From: Gammaproteobacteria bacterium
Lineage (GTDB): Bacteria > Pseudomonadota > Gammaproteobacteria > SZUA-229
Direction of reading: 5' to 3'
Assembly: GCA_029882355.1 (NCBI GenBank)
Contig: JAOUKV010000005.1
Span: forward strand, 1 to 64,000
DNA length: 64,000 nucleotides
The position numbers were made by a program, and so were the translations under genes. The notes below the pieces were generated by a model. The model was not told the DNA's origin. It ran no database searches and saw only the letters and a list, made by a program, of their open reading frames with translations. Of this stretch, positions 18,306 through 27,091 are shown piece by piece. How positions within the stretch are numbered: position 1 is the stretch's first letter; each line of letters opens with the position of its first letter.

Positions 18306-19381
18306 GTAACGCCGGTCACTGCTCAATAAAACTACAGCGTAAAGAATTTGCAATCGACGTTGAATTCAATATCCCCTCACGTGGCGTACTCGGAATATTT
18401 GGCCATTCTGGTTCGGGCAAAACTACATTATTAAGATGTCTTGCCGGACTGGAAAAACATACCCAGGGTCAGATTGAATTCAACGGGAAAACCTGGTTGA
18501 GCGATTCACATAGCCTATCCAGTCAGGCCAGAAATATAGGTTACATTTTTCAGGAAGATCGCCTGTTCCCACACCTAAGCGTACAGGACAATATTGAGTA
18601 TGGCAGCAAACGCTGCACAGCAAACAAACCGATTTCGCTGGATAGCAAAGACCTGTTTGAACTTCTCAATATTGCTCATCTACTTAATAGAAAGCCTCAG
18701 AAATTATCCGGTGGTGAAAAACAACGCGTAGCACTGGCTCGTGCACTACTGAAAAATCCGCAGATAATGTTACTCGATGAACCCTTAGCTTCTCTTGATA
18801 AAAAACATAAACAGGAAATTCTGCCATTCCTAAGTCGTCTGCATAGAGAACTCAGTATTCCCATGCTATACGTCAGTCACAGTATGGAAGAAGTTTCACT
18901 ACTGTGCGATCACATTATGGTGATAGAACAAGGTCGTATTCAGTTCGATGGTCGTTTGCACGATGCTTTAGTTTCGCCAGAATCACCCTTGGCAAAAGCA
19001 GATGATGCTGCCGCTGTTTTAGACGGCATTGTCGCCAAACAGGAAAAAGGATTTCAGTTATCAACCATACAAACGGCTAATGGCAACAACATTGTGGTTC
19101 CGGGTAAGACAGAGATCGGTCAACAAGTTCGTGTTCGCATTCAGGCCAGTAATATCAGCCTGTGTAAAACCGCCATTTCTGACAGCAGTATTCTCAATAT
19201 TATTGAAGGCACGATCTCTGCCATTGTTGATCAGTGTGGATCGCACGTTCTGTTGCAGATTAATAGTCGCAACGACTTACTGTTAGCGCGCATCACGCAA
19301 AAGTCATATCAACATTTAGAGCTGGGTGTCGGTCAAACTATTTACATGCAGATAAAAGCCGTTTCATTACACAGCACATGA
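18302..19381 (+). CDS. modC: Molybdate ABC transporter, ATP-binding protein
   Basis: A 359-residue ATPase. Walker A is GHSGSGKTT at about residues 34-42. The Q-loop is in YIFQEDRLFPHL, the signature LSGGEKQRVALARALL near 138, Walker B MLLDEPLASLD, and the switch His in VSHSMEEV. The C-terminal 70 residues form a molybdate-binding TOBE domain (about 290-355). It is the last gene of the mod operon, with no clear terminator after it. Confidence 0.95.
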   Translation: MSNAGHCSIKLQRKEFAIDVEFNIPSRGVLGIFGHSGSGKTTLLRCLAGLEKHTQGQIEFNGKTWLSDSHSLSSQARNIGYIFQEDRLFPHLSVQDNIEYGSKRCTANKPISLDSKDLFELLNIAHLLNRKPQKLSGGEKQRVALARALLKNPQIMLLDEPLASLDKKHKQEILPFLSRLHRELSIPMLYVSHSMEEVSLLCDHIMVIEQGRIQFDGRLHDALVSPESPLAKADDAAAVLDGIVAKQEKGFQLSTIQTANGNNIVVPGKTEIGQQVRVRIQASNISLCKTAISDSSILNIIEGTISAIVDQCGSHVLLQINSRNDLLLARITQKSYQHLELGVGQTIYMQIKAVSLHST

Positions 19382-19411
19382 TGCGCCGCAACTGAGAATA
19401 TCGCCCAAAAC

Positions 19412-19427
19412 TGTGATGTAAACCACA
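19412..19427. promoter_or_regulatory. CRP-like site
   Basis: TGTGA-N6-CCACA, one mismatch from the CRP/Vfr consensus TGTGA-N6-TCACA, lies in the intergenic region about 230 bp before the Gly-rich lipoprotein gene. Matches this good are expected a couple of times in 64 kb by chance, so it is only a candidate. Confidence 0.3.
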
Positions 19428-19553
19428 TATTTTTAATATTTCATTGAATTTTACATATACGCATCATTTTTCTGCCTATTTAACCTGAAGTACTTATTGC
19501 CTACCGTGTATTGAGTAAGGTAGTATCCGTGCATCGTTGTATTAAATAATAAC

Positions 19554-19603
19554 GATGGCATACATGAAGTGCTAGTTAGATGGCATACATGTAGAGCTAG
19601 TCA
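19554..19603. repeat. Two-copy 25-bp tandem repeat
   Basis: GATGGCATACATG plus GCTAGT-type halves occur twice in direct orientation (19554-19578 and 19579-19603), with three mismatches. The pair sits 48 bp before the start of the lipoprotein gene, in its leader. It may be a slipped-strand duplication or a pair of regulator sites. Confidence 0.75.
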
Positions 19604-19650
19604 AGTGAATAACAAAGTCACAGTTAGTTAATGGATAATGGAGAAATATA

Positions 19651-22011
19651 ATGAAAAGTACATTTAAGTTTAAAAAGAAAGAACTAGCCCTCGCGGTAAG
19701 CGTGGCTGTATTTAGCGGCATGATGACCGGCTGTAGTAATTCTAATGACGGGCCAGCGGTAACAACACCTGGTACCAGCACAATCCTTGTCAACGGTGGC
19801 GCGGGTGGTAGTAGCGGCTGGGGTGGTGATGCTGGTGACATTGATTTGGACAACTGGGGTGGCACCGGAGGAGCAAAAGTTCTACTTGGCGGTGAAGCCA
19901 ATGCCTCGTTTACAACACCACTTACCCCACCTGCGGCCGATCTTGGTACAAACCCGTTAACAATCACTGCAGATACCACTCTTGATAAAGTAGTTGATTA
20001 TAATAATCCAGTTACTGACGGTGCTGGCGCTTTTGCTATAGGCGACCTCTATGTAGGTACTGATGATATCGTACGTACATCAACTGCTGGTGGTGTTGCG
20101 GCTTATGCAACTGACGTAGCACTGGCTACCGGTACAGTTTATCAGAGAATATGGGATGCTTATATCTACCAGGCCGGTGGTGGTGTTGCTGCAAGCGACG
20201 CGGTATTTACCGGACTTTCAGTGGCAGCAGGCACTACCCTTACTCTAAGCGATAATGGTGGTTGTAGTTCAATGATTGGCTTTGATAATGATATCGACAA
20301 TGCCGGCACCATCACTAAGGCAGTTAATGGCTGTGATATATCTCTGTATTCGTTTAACTACCACGCTAGCGGTAATATCGATAATGCCGGTGTTGCTTTA
20401 TCTAAAAACGCGGGCAGAATATCTGTCTACGCAAGCATGGGTATAGCTAACAGCGGTACCATCAATGCCAGCGGTTTTGATGATGCAGCCGCCTTCGGTG
20501 GTAATGGTGATGAGATTAGACTGGATGCTGCCGGTTATGTAATAAACAGCGGCCCACTAGATGCTAGCGGTGGTGATGGTCTGGGCAATGGTGGTTCTGC
20601 TAACTGGAACGCTATCTCTATCTATGCCTCTTATATTGAAAATACGGCAGCTATCGATGCTAGTGGTGGTAACAATACCGCAGCAGACATGGTTGCTACA
20701 CCGGGTAACGGTGGTACTGGCGGTCGAGTTTATTTGTCTTCTGATTATGGCACTAACAACACAGGTGATATCGACATCAGTGGTGGTGATGGTAGCTTCG
20801 GCGGATCTGCTTATACCGGTTCTAGCTATTTACGCACTAACGACATTGGTACGACTAGAAACTCTGGCAACATAAACATGAATGGTGGTACTGGCCATAC
20901 TTCTAGTGGTGGTTCTACCGGCCGTTTTTACATACAGGCTAATGGTGGTGACGCTATTAACAATGCTGACATTACTGGAAATGGTGGTGATGCCTTAAGT
21001 CTAACGACTGGTAATAGCCGTAATGGTGCTCGGTTCTACATGAGAAGTTATACTGGCAGCAATAATACACCATCTGGTGATATTGAACTCTCCGGTAACA
21101 TTAGCCTCAATGGCGGTAGCGTTGATGCGGACAGTGCCAGAGGTGGTGCTAACGGTGGTGGAGTTTACCTGTATATTGATGGTGGTGAGAGCGCTGCTGA
21201 TAACGGAAACCGAGTAGCTCTGCTAGGTTATGAGTCACTTTCTACCAATGGTGGTGATGCTGGCTTCGCAGGTATGGGTGGCTGGGTTGGTATTCAAACA
21301 TCGGAAGCATTAAAAATGGCGAATCTTGAATTCACTATGGGTTCAGCTTTTAACGAAGTGCCGATCAGTAACCGTGGCGGTAATTCTACTGGAACTGCTC
21401 TGCTCGGTGGTGATGGCGGCGAAGGCGGCCAGGTTGATGTATCTACTTCTACAAACGATAACACCGCTACTATTTATGCTACGGCTAGTAATACGGCTGA
21501 TATCGATGTAAGCGGCGGTAATAGTATCGGTGATGGTACTTTCAACTGGGCTAGGTCGGGCGGTATGCTTGGTCTCTATGCTGCAAATGCAGTCAGCAAC
21601 AGTGGTACGCTAACTGCCAATGCCGGTACTGGCGCTCAATATGGTGGTCAGGGCGGTGGTCTCGATATGTACTCTTTCGTTGGAGATACCAACAATACTG
21701 CTGAGGTTAACGCTAATGGTTCTGATGGCCAAGAAGGCGGCGGCGACGGTGGCTGGACCTGGATGGAAGGTGTAACCAGCACCAATGGCGGCGATGTCAA
21801 TATTAACGGTGGTAATGCAACTAACCCTGGCGCTATATATACAGCTACCTGGGGTGGTAGAGGCGGCTGGTTTGAGATGTTTGGTCAGGGTATCGATGGT
21901 GTAGTTTCAAATACTGGAACGATTTCTAACACTCCAGGTACCGGTACACAGGTTGGTGAACTCGGTTGTATCCGACTGGGTCCTTTTGACATCACAGGCC
22001 AATGTAACTAG
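19651..22011 (+). CDS. Gly/Asn-rich repetitive lipoprotein, beta-helix-like
   Basis: A 786-residue surface-type lipoprotein of unknown function. The signal is KKKELALAVSVAVFSGMMTG followed by Cys28 (lipobox MTGC). After a GGAGGSSGWGGDAGD stretch, the protein is built from irregular 30-45 residue units of the form NSGTINASG / NTGDIDISGGDG / GGxGGxxxLYA. They continue to the C-terminus and predict a right-handed beta-helix or similar fibre. Composition is dominated by Gly, Asn, Asp, Ser and Thr. No anchoring motif other than the lipid is visible. It is likely co-expressed with the STN-like gene 86 bp downstream, with a hairpin between. Role inferred: outer-surface adhesin or matrix component. 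Confidence 0.8.
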   Translation: MKSTFKFKKKELALAVSVAVFSGMMTGCSNSNDGPAVTTPGTSTILVNGGAGGSSGWGGDAGDIDLDNWGGTGGAKVLLGGEANASFTTPLTPPAADLGTNPLTITADTTLDKVVDYNNPVTDGAGAFAIGDLYVGTDDIVRTSTAGGVAAYATDVALATGTVYQRIWDAYIYQAGGGVAASDAVFTGLSVAAGTTLTLSDNGGCSSMIGFDNDIDNAGTITKAVNGCDISLYSFNYHASGNIDNAGVALSKNAGRISVYASMGIANSGTINASGFDDAAAFGGNGDEIRLDAAGYVINSGPLDASGGDGLGNGGSANWNAISIYASYIENTAAIDASGGNNTAADMVATPGNGGTGGRVYLSSDYGTNNTGDIDISGGDGSFGGSAYTGSSYLRTNDIGTTRNSGNINMNGGTGHTSSGGSTGRFYIQANGGDAINNADITGNGGDALSLTTGNSRNGARFYMRSYTGSNNTPSGDIELSGNISLNGGSVDADSARGGANGGGVYLYIDGGESAADNGNRVALLGYESLSTNGGDAGFAGMGGWVGIQTSEALKMANLEFTMGSAFNEVPISNRGGNSTGTALLGGDGGEGGQVDVSTSTNDNTATIYATASNTADIDVSGGNSIGDGTFNWARSGGMLGLYAANAVSNSGTLTANAGTGAQYGGQGGGLDMYSFVGDTNNTAEVNANGSDGQEGGGDGGWTWMEGVTSTNGGDVNINGGNATNPGAIYTATWGGRGGWFEMFGQGIDGVVSNTGTISNTPGTGTQVGELGCIRLGPFDITGQCN

Positions 22012-22052
22012 TAAGGCACGTTTTACTGGCAGCAATGCTGGTTGTTAAACTT

Positions 22053-22083
22053 AAGTGGCGGCCTTTTGGTCGCCACTTTCTTA
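22053..22083 (+). terminator. Terminator after the Gly-rich lipoprotein gene
   Basis: AAGTGGCG (22053-22060) pairs with CGCCACTT (22071-22078) around GCCTTTTGGT, followed by TCTTATT. It would cut the level of the downstream STN-like gene relative to the lipoprotein gene. Confidence 0.75.
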
Positions 22084-22097
22084 TTGTAGAGAATATT

Positions 22098-22868
22098 ATG
22101 AAACAACTAAATTTCAATTTATTTCTGCTCAAGTTTCTAGCGCTTCTAGCTCTGGGCCTGATAACAGTACAGGCAGAAGTAAATGCTAACGAGGCGGGCG
22201 CGGTAAGTAAAATCAGTTATGACAGGCAAACTGATGACTTGAGTGTTACGGCAGAAGCGACCACACTTAAGTCAGTGCTCGGCAGGATTGCTCAAAGGAC
22301 GGGTATCGAGGTGCTGTTTGACGATAAAGCAGATAAGCCCCTTAGTATCAATATTCAGTCGGGCAGCCTGGAGTATGGGCTCAAACAAATCCTTAAAGGA
22401 AGTAACCATATGTTGAGTTACAGCCGAGATGATAAGGAAAAACTGCTATTGATCGGGGTGACCGTGCTGCCTGCTGGTGAGCAGGATAGCCATCAGGCTA
22501 AACGCCTGATCGGGATAGAGGCTGAAGCCTATCACCGTGCCAGGGCTCAACTTTCACATGATCAGGTGGCGCAGATGGATAAGATCAGTGAACGCTGGCA
22601 GGCGCGTTTGAAAGAGATGCCAGACGAGCTCCGTGAGGCACTGGAAAAACGTACTAATGAACGCTTGCTCAAAAAAATAAAGCGTGATCAGGAGAAGGCT
22701 GAAATGCTGGAGCAAGAAAGACAGATGAGTGCCGAAGATCATGCAAGTGCGCTGGCAACGCGGCAGGAAGCAATAGGTTCTCTTAATCCGCAGCAGCAAA
22801 CTATTTTTGAACAAAACAGTGCAGCTTCTCGTGAGCAGATGAGGTTATTATTACAGGGAAATCAGTAA
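22098..22868 (+). CDS. Exported protein with STN-like domain and coiled-coil C-terminus
   Basis: A 256-residue exported protein. ATG 22098 starts a signal peptide (KQLNFNLFLLKFLALLALGL, cleavage near AEVNA). The longer frame from 22035 runs through the terminator and is not credible. Residues about 45-120 (TLKSVLGRIAQRTGIEVLFD and INIQSGSLEYGLKQIL) resemble the short N-terminal domain shared by secretins and TonB-dependent receptors (STN). The rest is charged and helical (KRTNERLLKKIKRDQEKAEMLE), probably coiled coil. There is no secretin barrel, so it is a stand-alone STN protein. Its pairing with the lipoprotein suggests a role in its secretion or assembly; this is inference. Confidence 0.65.
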   Translation: MKQLNFNLFLLKFLALLALGLITVQAEVNANEAGAVSKISYDRQTDDLSVTAEATTLKSVLGRIAQRTGIEVLFDDKADKPLSINIQSGSLEYGLKQILKGSNHMLSYSRDDKEKLLLIGVTVLPAGEQDSHQAKRLIGIEAEAYHRARAQLSHDQVAQMDKISERWQARLKEMPDELREALEKRTNERLLKKIKRDQEKAEMLEQERQMSAEDHASALATRQEAIGSLNPQQQTIFEQNSAASREQMRLLLQGNQ

Positions 22869-22972
22869 TGAGTTTTTTGTTGCTGCCAGCTGATTAATAT
22901 AAAATCTCATTGCTTTTTTTAATTTACATGGTCATAGAAAATCAATAAAGTCGTTATACACTCTTATGTTTT

Positions 22973-24334
22973 CTAAAGCTCTGAAATGAACTCTTCATAT
23001 TTACCACTGGCACTGCGTCGCAGGCTTGCTACCTGCTGAATATCGAAACTGAAACAATCACCCATCATTTCCTTAAACAGGACGGTGAGTTTTTCTTTCT
23101 CCTCTGCCTGTAGAGGGCGTGGCAGTATTAGCCGAATCTCAATATCATTAAGTGAATGCTGCACTGCCTGAAATTGTTGAACAGGTGCGATTTCATGAAG
23201 ATCCTGTATCCCCAGTTGAGGATAATGTCGCTCACCAGACGGCATCGTAAGCAGGTTGCGATACCGTCCTATGATGCGCTTAATGACAGGCAGACCTCGT
23301 CCACAATCACAGGCCTCGCCAAGCTCTGCAAAATCACCGACTTCATAACGAATTAAAGGGAAAGCATAATTATGCAGATTAGTGATAATCACTCGCCCTA
23401 CTTCACCCGGTTTGCAAGGCTTATCATTATCATCCAAGACTTCAAACATCACGCCTTCTGACTGCACATGATAGTGCTCGTGCTCAGGACACTGAAGAGC
23501 GAGGTAACCCAATTCTGTGGTTGAGTACATATCAACCAGTTTCACACCCCATACTTTATGACATAACTCACGCAAACCTTCTGGCAGTGCTTCTGAGAGA
23601 GTACCTACCTCGCATAATGACGGAAACTGAACATTCTCCCGTTGGCAGTGCAAAGCCAGTTCCTGCAGGACACTAGGATGGGTTAAAAGATAGTTCGGTT
23701 TTTCCCTTTGCAACCACGCCACCTGCTCAGAGACAGGCGTTAAAATACTGAGCATCATGCTAGCACCCGTTTCAGTCAGCCCATGTGTTGCACGTCCCCA
23801 GTTCGTTGAGTGAATACCATGAGGTGGTTTTGCGTTTTCATCCGTATTGAAACGTATGGCAGCCAGTTTTAGACTAAAATCGCGCTTGTGCCAGAAATGA
23901 TTACGCAAGGTAAACACATTCCAGAAAAAAGTATTTATCTCTGTTGCCAGAGTCTCAACAGGTTTCCCTGTTGAACCTGAGGTACGCTGAATTGAGATAC
24001 TGCCATGACCTGGAGGTGTGAATTTGGAACGTAGAGAATCACCTGACTGCTGAACTTTATCACGCGTTAATATCGGTATATCTAGCCAGGTCGTTTCATT
24101 TAATGTCTCTATATTTATTTTGTTTTCAAAAACATTTTTATAATAAGGAACATGCTCAAGACTATGCTGCAACAGGCTCTTTATTTGCACAAACTGATGC
24201 TTTCTAATCTTTTCTTCTGACCACCACTGAGTCTGTTCAAGCTGAAAAAGAGCTGCCAATCTTGCTGCTGCAATTGGCGAAGGTAGCGCCGGCCACTCAA
24301 TGCCTTTAACTGTGGTATTAATAGAAATAGTCAC
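22973..24334 (-). CDS. Adenylate-forming CoA ligase-like protein (PaaK / CapK family)
   Basis: A 453-residue member of the phenylacetate-CoA ligase / CapK branch of AMP-forming enzymes, which activate carboxylates with ATP. The phosphate loop is RTSGSTGKPVE near residue 115. The adenine-site motif is YSTTELGYLALQCP near 270. A C-terminal part follows with GEVGRVIITNLHNYAFPLIRYEVGD and the hinge region. The start is GTG 24334. It is the last gene of a four-gene minus-strand operon with a methyltransferase, an oxidoreductase and a cupin. The substrate is unknown; similar proteins occur in capsule and natural-product loci. Confidence 0.88.
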   Translation of the reverse strand: MTISINTTVKGIEWPALPSPIAAARLAALFQLEQTQWWSEEKIRKHQFVQIKSLLQHSLEHVPYYKNVFENKINIETLNETTWLDIPILTRDKVQQSGDSLRSKFTPPGHGSISIQRTSGSTGKPVETLATEINTFFWNVFTLRNHFWHKRDFSLKLAAIRFNTDENAKPPHGIHSTNWGRATHGLTETGASMMLSILTPVSEQVAWLQREKPNYLLTHPSVLQELALHCQRENVQFPSLCEVGTLSEALPEGLRELCHKVWGVKLVDMYSTTELGYLALQCPEHEHYHVQSEGVMFEVLDDNDKPCKPGEVGRVIITNLHNYAFPLIRYEVGDFAELGEACDCGRGLPVIKRIIGRYRNLLTMPSGERHYPQLGIQDLHEIAPVQQFQAVQHSLNDIEIRLILPRPLQAEEKEKLTVLFKEMMGDCFSFDIQQVASLRRSASGKYEEFISEL

Positions 24335-24373
24335 AAATCATTCCTTTTATTAACAATTGTTTTTATTTATAAC

Positions 24374-25198
24374 TTAGCGAGGAACAAAACTGATAATTGG
24401 ACATCTTTCACCTAGTTCATATTGAGGAAAGTATATCGACTCTTTAACAAAATCAGTTTCAAAAACTTCCAGGATCTCAGCCAGCGTTGCAAAAGAAAAT
24501 CGATTTTCTTTATTTGCATATAAACTGATAGTCTCTATAGCATCATGCGACCATCCAGTCATGGATGATAACTGCTCATGATCTATCTCTGCCTGCTGCC
24601 ATGCATTGTATATATCATTTAGGCATATTCCTTGCTGAGAAGACTTCTGTAACGACATTGCCAAACGCCACTTAAAAGCATGAAAAGAGCCTATCTTACC
24701 GGCCAACAATTCGCTAAAGACATGATCACTAGACTCTTTTTCTTCCAGCTGCGTAAAGAAACGCATAATAAAGATTCCATTTTTTTTAAGCGTACCGACT
24801 AGAGCCGTTGCCAGTGCACTATAACCTTCGGGGTAATCTACAGAAATAAAACATCCGTCTCCAATAACAACATCGTGATGATTTTTATTTGAAGCAGAAT
24901 CCAGCCAATCGCCCTTTATAGCAAGCCTTTTTCCATTCACATCACCAGGCCAGTTTTCATCAATCATTTCCTGAGACTGCTCAACAGCTGATATGTAAGC
25001 CTTATCAGGCCATTTGATTGACACTATTTCAGGAGTAACACCGCATAACTGAACTCTACAATTCTCCTGGTCACTATATTTATCTGCAATCACTTTTTCC
25101 ATGTATCGCACATCTTCATTGCATGGTCGCAATGGAGAGCCGAAACATTTCCATTCCGTCGCTACGCTTTTCCAGTGTATACCAATATTGCCACTCAT
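24374..25198 (-). CDS. Class I SAM-dependent methyltransferase-like protein
   Basis: A 274-residue cytosolic protein. The N-terminal WKCFGSPLRPCNEDVRYME is typical of a methyltransferase subgroup. Motif I is degenerate (VQLCGVTPEIVSIKWPDKA, residues about 46-66), followed by AVEQSQEMIDENWPG and acidic motif DVVIGDGCFISVDYP. The usual GxGxG is replaced by GVTPE, normal in this subgroup. Its ATG overlaps the stop of the upstream oxidoreductase by 4 bp. Acceptor unknown. Confidence 0.7.
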   Translation of the reverse strand: MSGNIGIHWKSVATEWKCFGSPLRPCNEDVRYMEKVIADKYSDQENCRVQLCGVTPEIVSIKWPDKAYISAVEQSQEMIDENWPGDVNGKRLAIKGDWLDSASNKNHHDVVIGDGCFISVDYPEGYSALATALVGTLKKNGIFIMRFFTQLEEKESSDHVFSELLAGKIGSFHAFKWRLAMSLQKSSQQGICLNDIYNAWQQAEIDHEQLSSMTGWSHDAIETISLYANKENRFSFATLAEILEVFETDFVKESIYFPQYELGERCPIISFVPR

Positions 25199-26232
25199 AA
25201 AATTTCTTCCTCACCACGTTTCGCAATTGCATCAGGCTTACTGGCAGAAGCGTCTACCAGACTTTGTAAAATTTGATTTATTCGTACCCCATGATCAATC
25301 ATTTGAGCTTGAGTGTTTTTAGTTAGAAAATAATCTAGACTGTGACTAACACACTGTTCCATAGGGCGATCCTCAATAACAAAAGAATCAACGATCTGAC
25401 CATCTTTAATTTTTTCAACGCGAGATATTAACCGTGTTGATTTACTGACTGGCAACTGTAATTTCAAACAAACTTCGTTTTTAAGAAAAACTTCCACAAA
25501 ACGCTCATTCTCATTACTGCATAAATCAGTAGATAAAAATGTGTGCACACCGTTAAAGTGTTTAACTTTTGCAGATGCACTACCGTGAGCAGGAAGCATC
25601 TCGTTGTTATCTACCATATCGTTAAGCTTGGCTTCCTCAATAGCAATTATTTCTCCAGCAAGCATCATAGCAATACTCACCATATGAGGGCCTTCGATAT
25701 GCCAGGCATCAGGTGGTACGTCCTTATCAAACCCCCTGCCACTAAAAGATTCTTTGATCCGGTTTTTATTAAATTTTATCTGCACTCGTTCAATTTCACT
25801 TTGTTCACGAATAACCCAGTTCCGTAATTGCTCAACACCCAGTGAAAAACGATAGGTATCAAGATAAAGTGCTTCGCTATCATGCAAAATTTCAGCTAGC
25901 GTTATAGCCATAGGAAGTGACCAGCCAATCGGCTTCTCTAACATTATTCGCTGCACGCCAAATGCAACAGCTGATCTGACCAGTTCAATATTTTGTGGTG
26001 CAGGCACACACAGATCGACAACTACTTCGCCTTTAATCTGGGTAAGCGCCTGTTCAAGAGATTCAAAAATACCAACACCGGGTAATTGTTTTTCAATATC
26101 TGGATAATATTCAGAACAACATTCGACGATGCCCTCTAAACGGCATGAGCCAACAAGATTACGGTGTGTCTTCGCATGTATACGACCCGCCATTCCATAA
26201 CCGACTACAATTACATTCAACAAATTACCCAC
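25195..26232 (-). CDS. Gfo/Idh/MocA family NAD(P)-dependent oxidoreductase
   Basis: A 345-residue dehydrogenase. The N-terminal Rossmann motif is VIVVGYGMAGRIHAKTH (residues 7-23). The family signature is MLEKPIGWSLPMA near residue 95 (EKP). A C-terminal beta-sheet substrate domain follows. The start is GTG 26232, 13 bp after the cupin stop. Members oxidise or reduce sugar or inositol-type hydroxyls. Here the neighbouring ligase, methyltransferase and cupin suggest a small tailoring pathway rather than central metabolism. Confidence 0.88.
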   Translation of the reverse strand: MGNLLNVIVVGYGMAGRIHAKTHRNLVGSCRLEGIVECCSEYYPDIEKQLPGVGIFESLEQALTQIKGEVVVDLCVPAPQNIELVRSAVAFGVQRIMLEKPIGWSLPMAITLAEILHDSEALYLDTYRFSLGVEQLRNWVIREQSEIERVQIKFNKNRIKESFSGRGFDKDVPPDAWHIEGPHMVSIAMMLAGEIIAIEEAKLNDMVDNNEMLPAHGSASAKVKHFNGVHTFLSTDLCSNENERFVEVFLKNEVCLKLQLPVSKSTRLISRVEKIKDGQIVDSFVIEDRPMEQCVSHSLDYFLTKNTQAQMIDHGVRINQILQSLVDASASKPDAIAKRGEEEIL

Positions 26233-26245
26233 TAACAGCTCCTAG

Positions 26246-26599
26246 CTATAGATATTCTATATCACACTTTTCAGCATTGTACGGGGACATAACAACCAGA
26301 ACAGTCATCTCGGGCTGAGGGATAGCCTGATGCACAACTTTCGGAGGAATCTCAATAACATCACCCTCTTTTATTTCCATTGCTACACCATCAAGTTTGA
26401 GAATACCCTGCCCCTTTTGAACAATGTACAATTCCCAGGTTTTGTTGTGAAAATGAGCACGAGCATCCTTTATAACAACTTGTGATACAGCAAACTGACG
26501 TTGCTCACCACCATCCAGTAATCTTTTTCTAATGCCACAACTACCCTGTTCATCACTCGCATCTCTGTTGCTTAGCAAAGGTTTCAAAATACCACTCAT
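26246..26599 (-). CDS. Cupin-domain protein
   Basis: A 117-residue single-domain cupin. The metal-binding motif 1 is partly kept in HFHNKTWELYIVQKGQGILKL (residues about 50-70), followed by EGDVIEIPPKVVHQAI (motif 2, one His). The fold is secure but the function is open: isomerase, epimerase or small sensor. It is the first gene of the four-gene operon that runs to 22973. Confidence 0.85.
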   Translation of the reverse strand: MSGILKPLLSNRDASDEQGSCGIRKRLLDGGEQRQFAVSQVVIKDARAHFHNKTWELYIVQKGQGILKLDGVAMEIKEGDVIEIPPKVVHQAIPQPEMTVLVVMSPYNAEKCDIEYL

Positions 26600-26666
26600 G
26601 ACTAACTTCCTATAATCCTGTTAACTTTAGACTTTAAAATCCACACTAGATCAAACCAGAAATTAG

Positions 26667-27026
26667 TTAAAAAATTGGCCCCAGTGGTTTACCGGTATTT
26701 TCCACGCCCATAATGATATCAGTTTCATTCATATCACCAGTAATATCAATATGAACGCCACGCACACCCGGTTTAGTTTTTAGTATAAAAGCCGCCATTA
26801 ACATTAGTAATTTTTCATTTTCTGTTTCGATTGCGCCCAAAATTTTATCCGCGGCAATTTGACAGCGCTGCTCGGCATTGGGCTTTTCAACCCAATCACG
26901 GGACATTTGCCAGCCTTTGTCCATGTCGGCGTTCATTTGATCAAAAAAATCTGACGCTTCACTTAAAAGTTCGTCGGGCACTTCAAAAGCATTGGTACGG
27001 CCATCGACGATGATATTGAGTTTCAT
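26667..27026 (-). CDS. Hypothetical protein (119 aa)
   Basis: I do not recognise a named family. It is soluble and acidic, with a beta-hairpin start (MKLNIIVDGRTNAFEVPDELL). Helical segments include EASDFFDQMNADMDKGWQMSRDW and a C-terminal segment GVRGVHIDITGDMNETDIIM. It is divergent from the PiuC-type hydroxylase with only 65 bp between. Conservation in sulfur oxidisers should be tested. Confidence 0.65.
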   Translation of the reverse strand: MKLNIIVDGRTNAFEVPDELLSEASDFFDQMNADMDKGWQMSRDWVEKPNAEQRCQIAADKILGAIETENEKLLMLMAAFILKTKPGVRGVHIDITGDMNETDIIMGVENTGKPLGPIF

Positions 27027-27091
27027 AGAGCTAAATCCTGAGTATTCCTGTTATTATTGGCGACAAATTATACTTTAATTGGTACAGATAA

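Noticed and set aside
19651-22011. Repetitive DNA as a possible CRISPR or satellite.
   Set aside because: The repetition reflects degenerate protein repeats (NSGxINxSGG) in one open frame with a signal peptide and lipobox.
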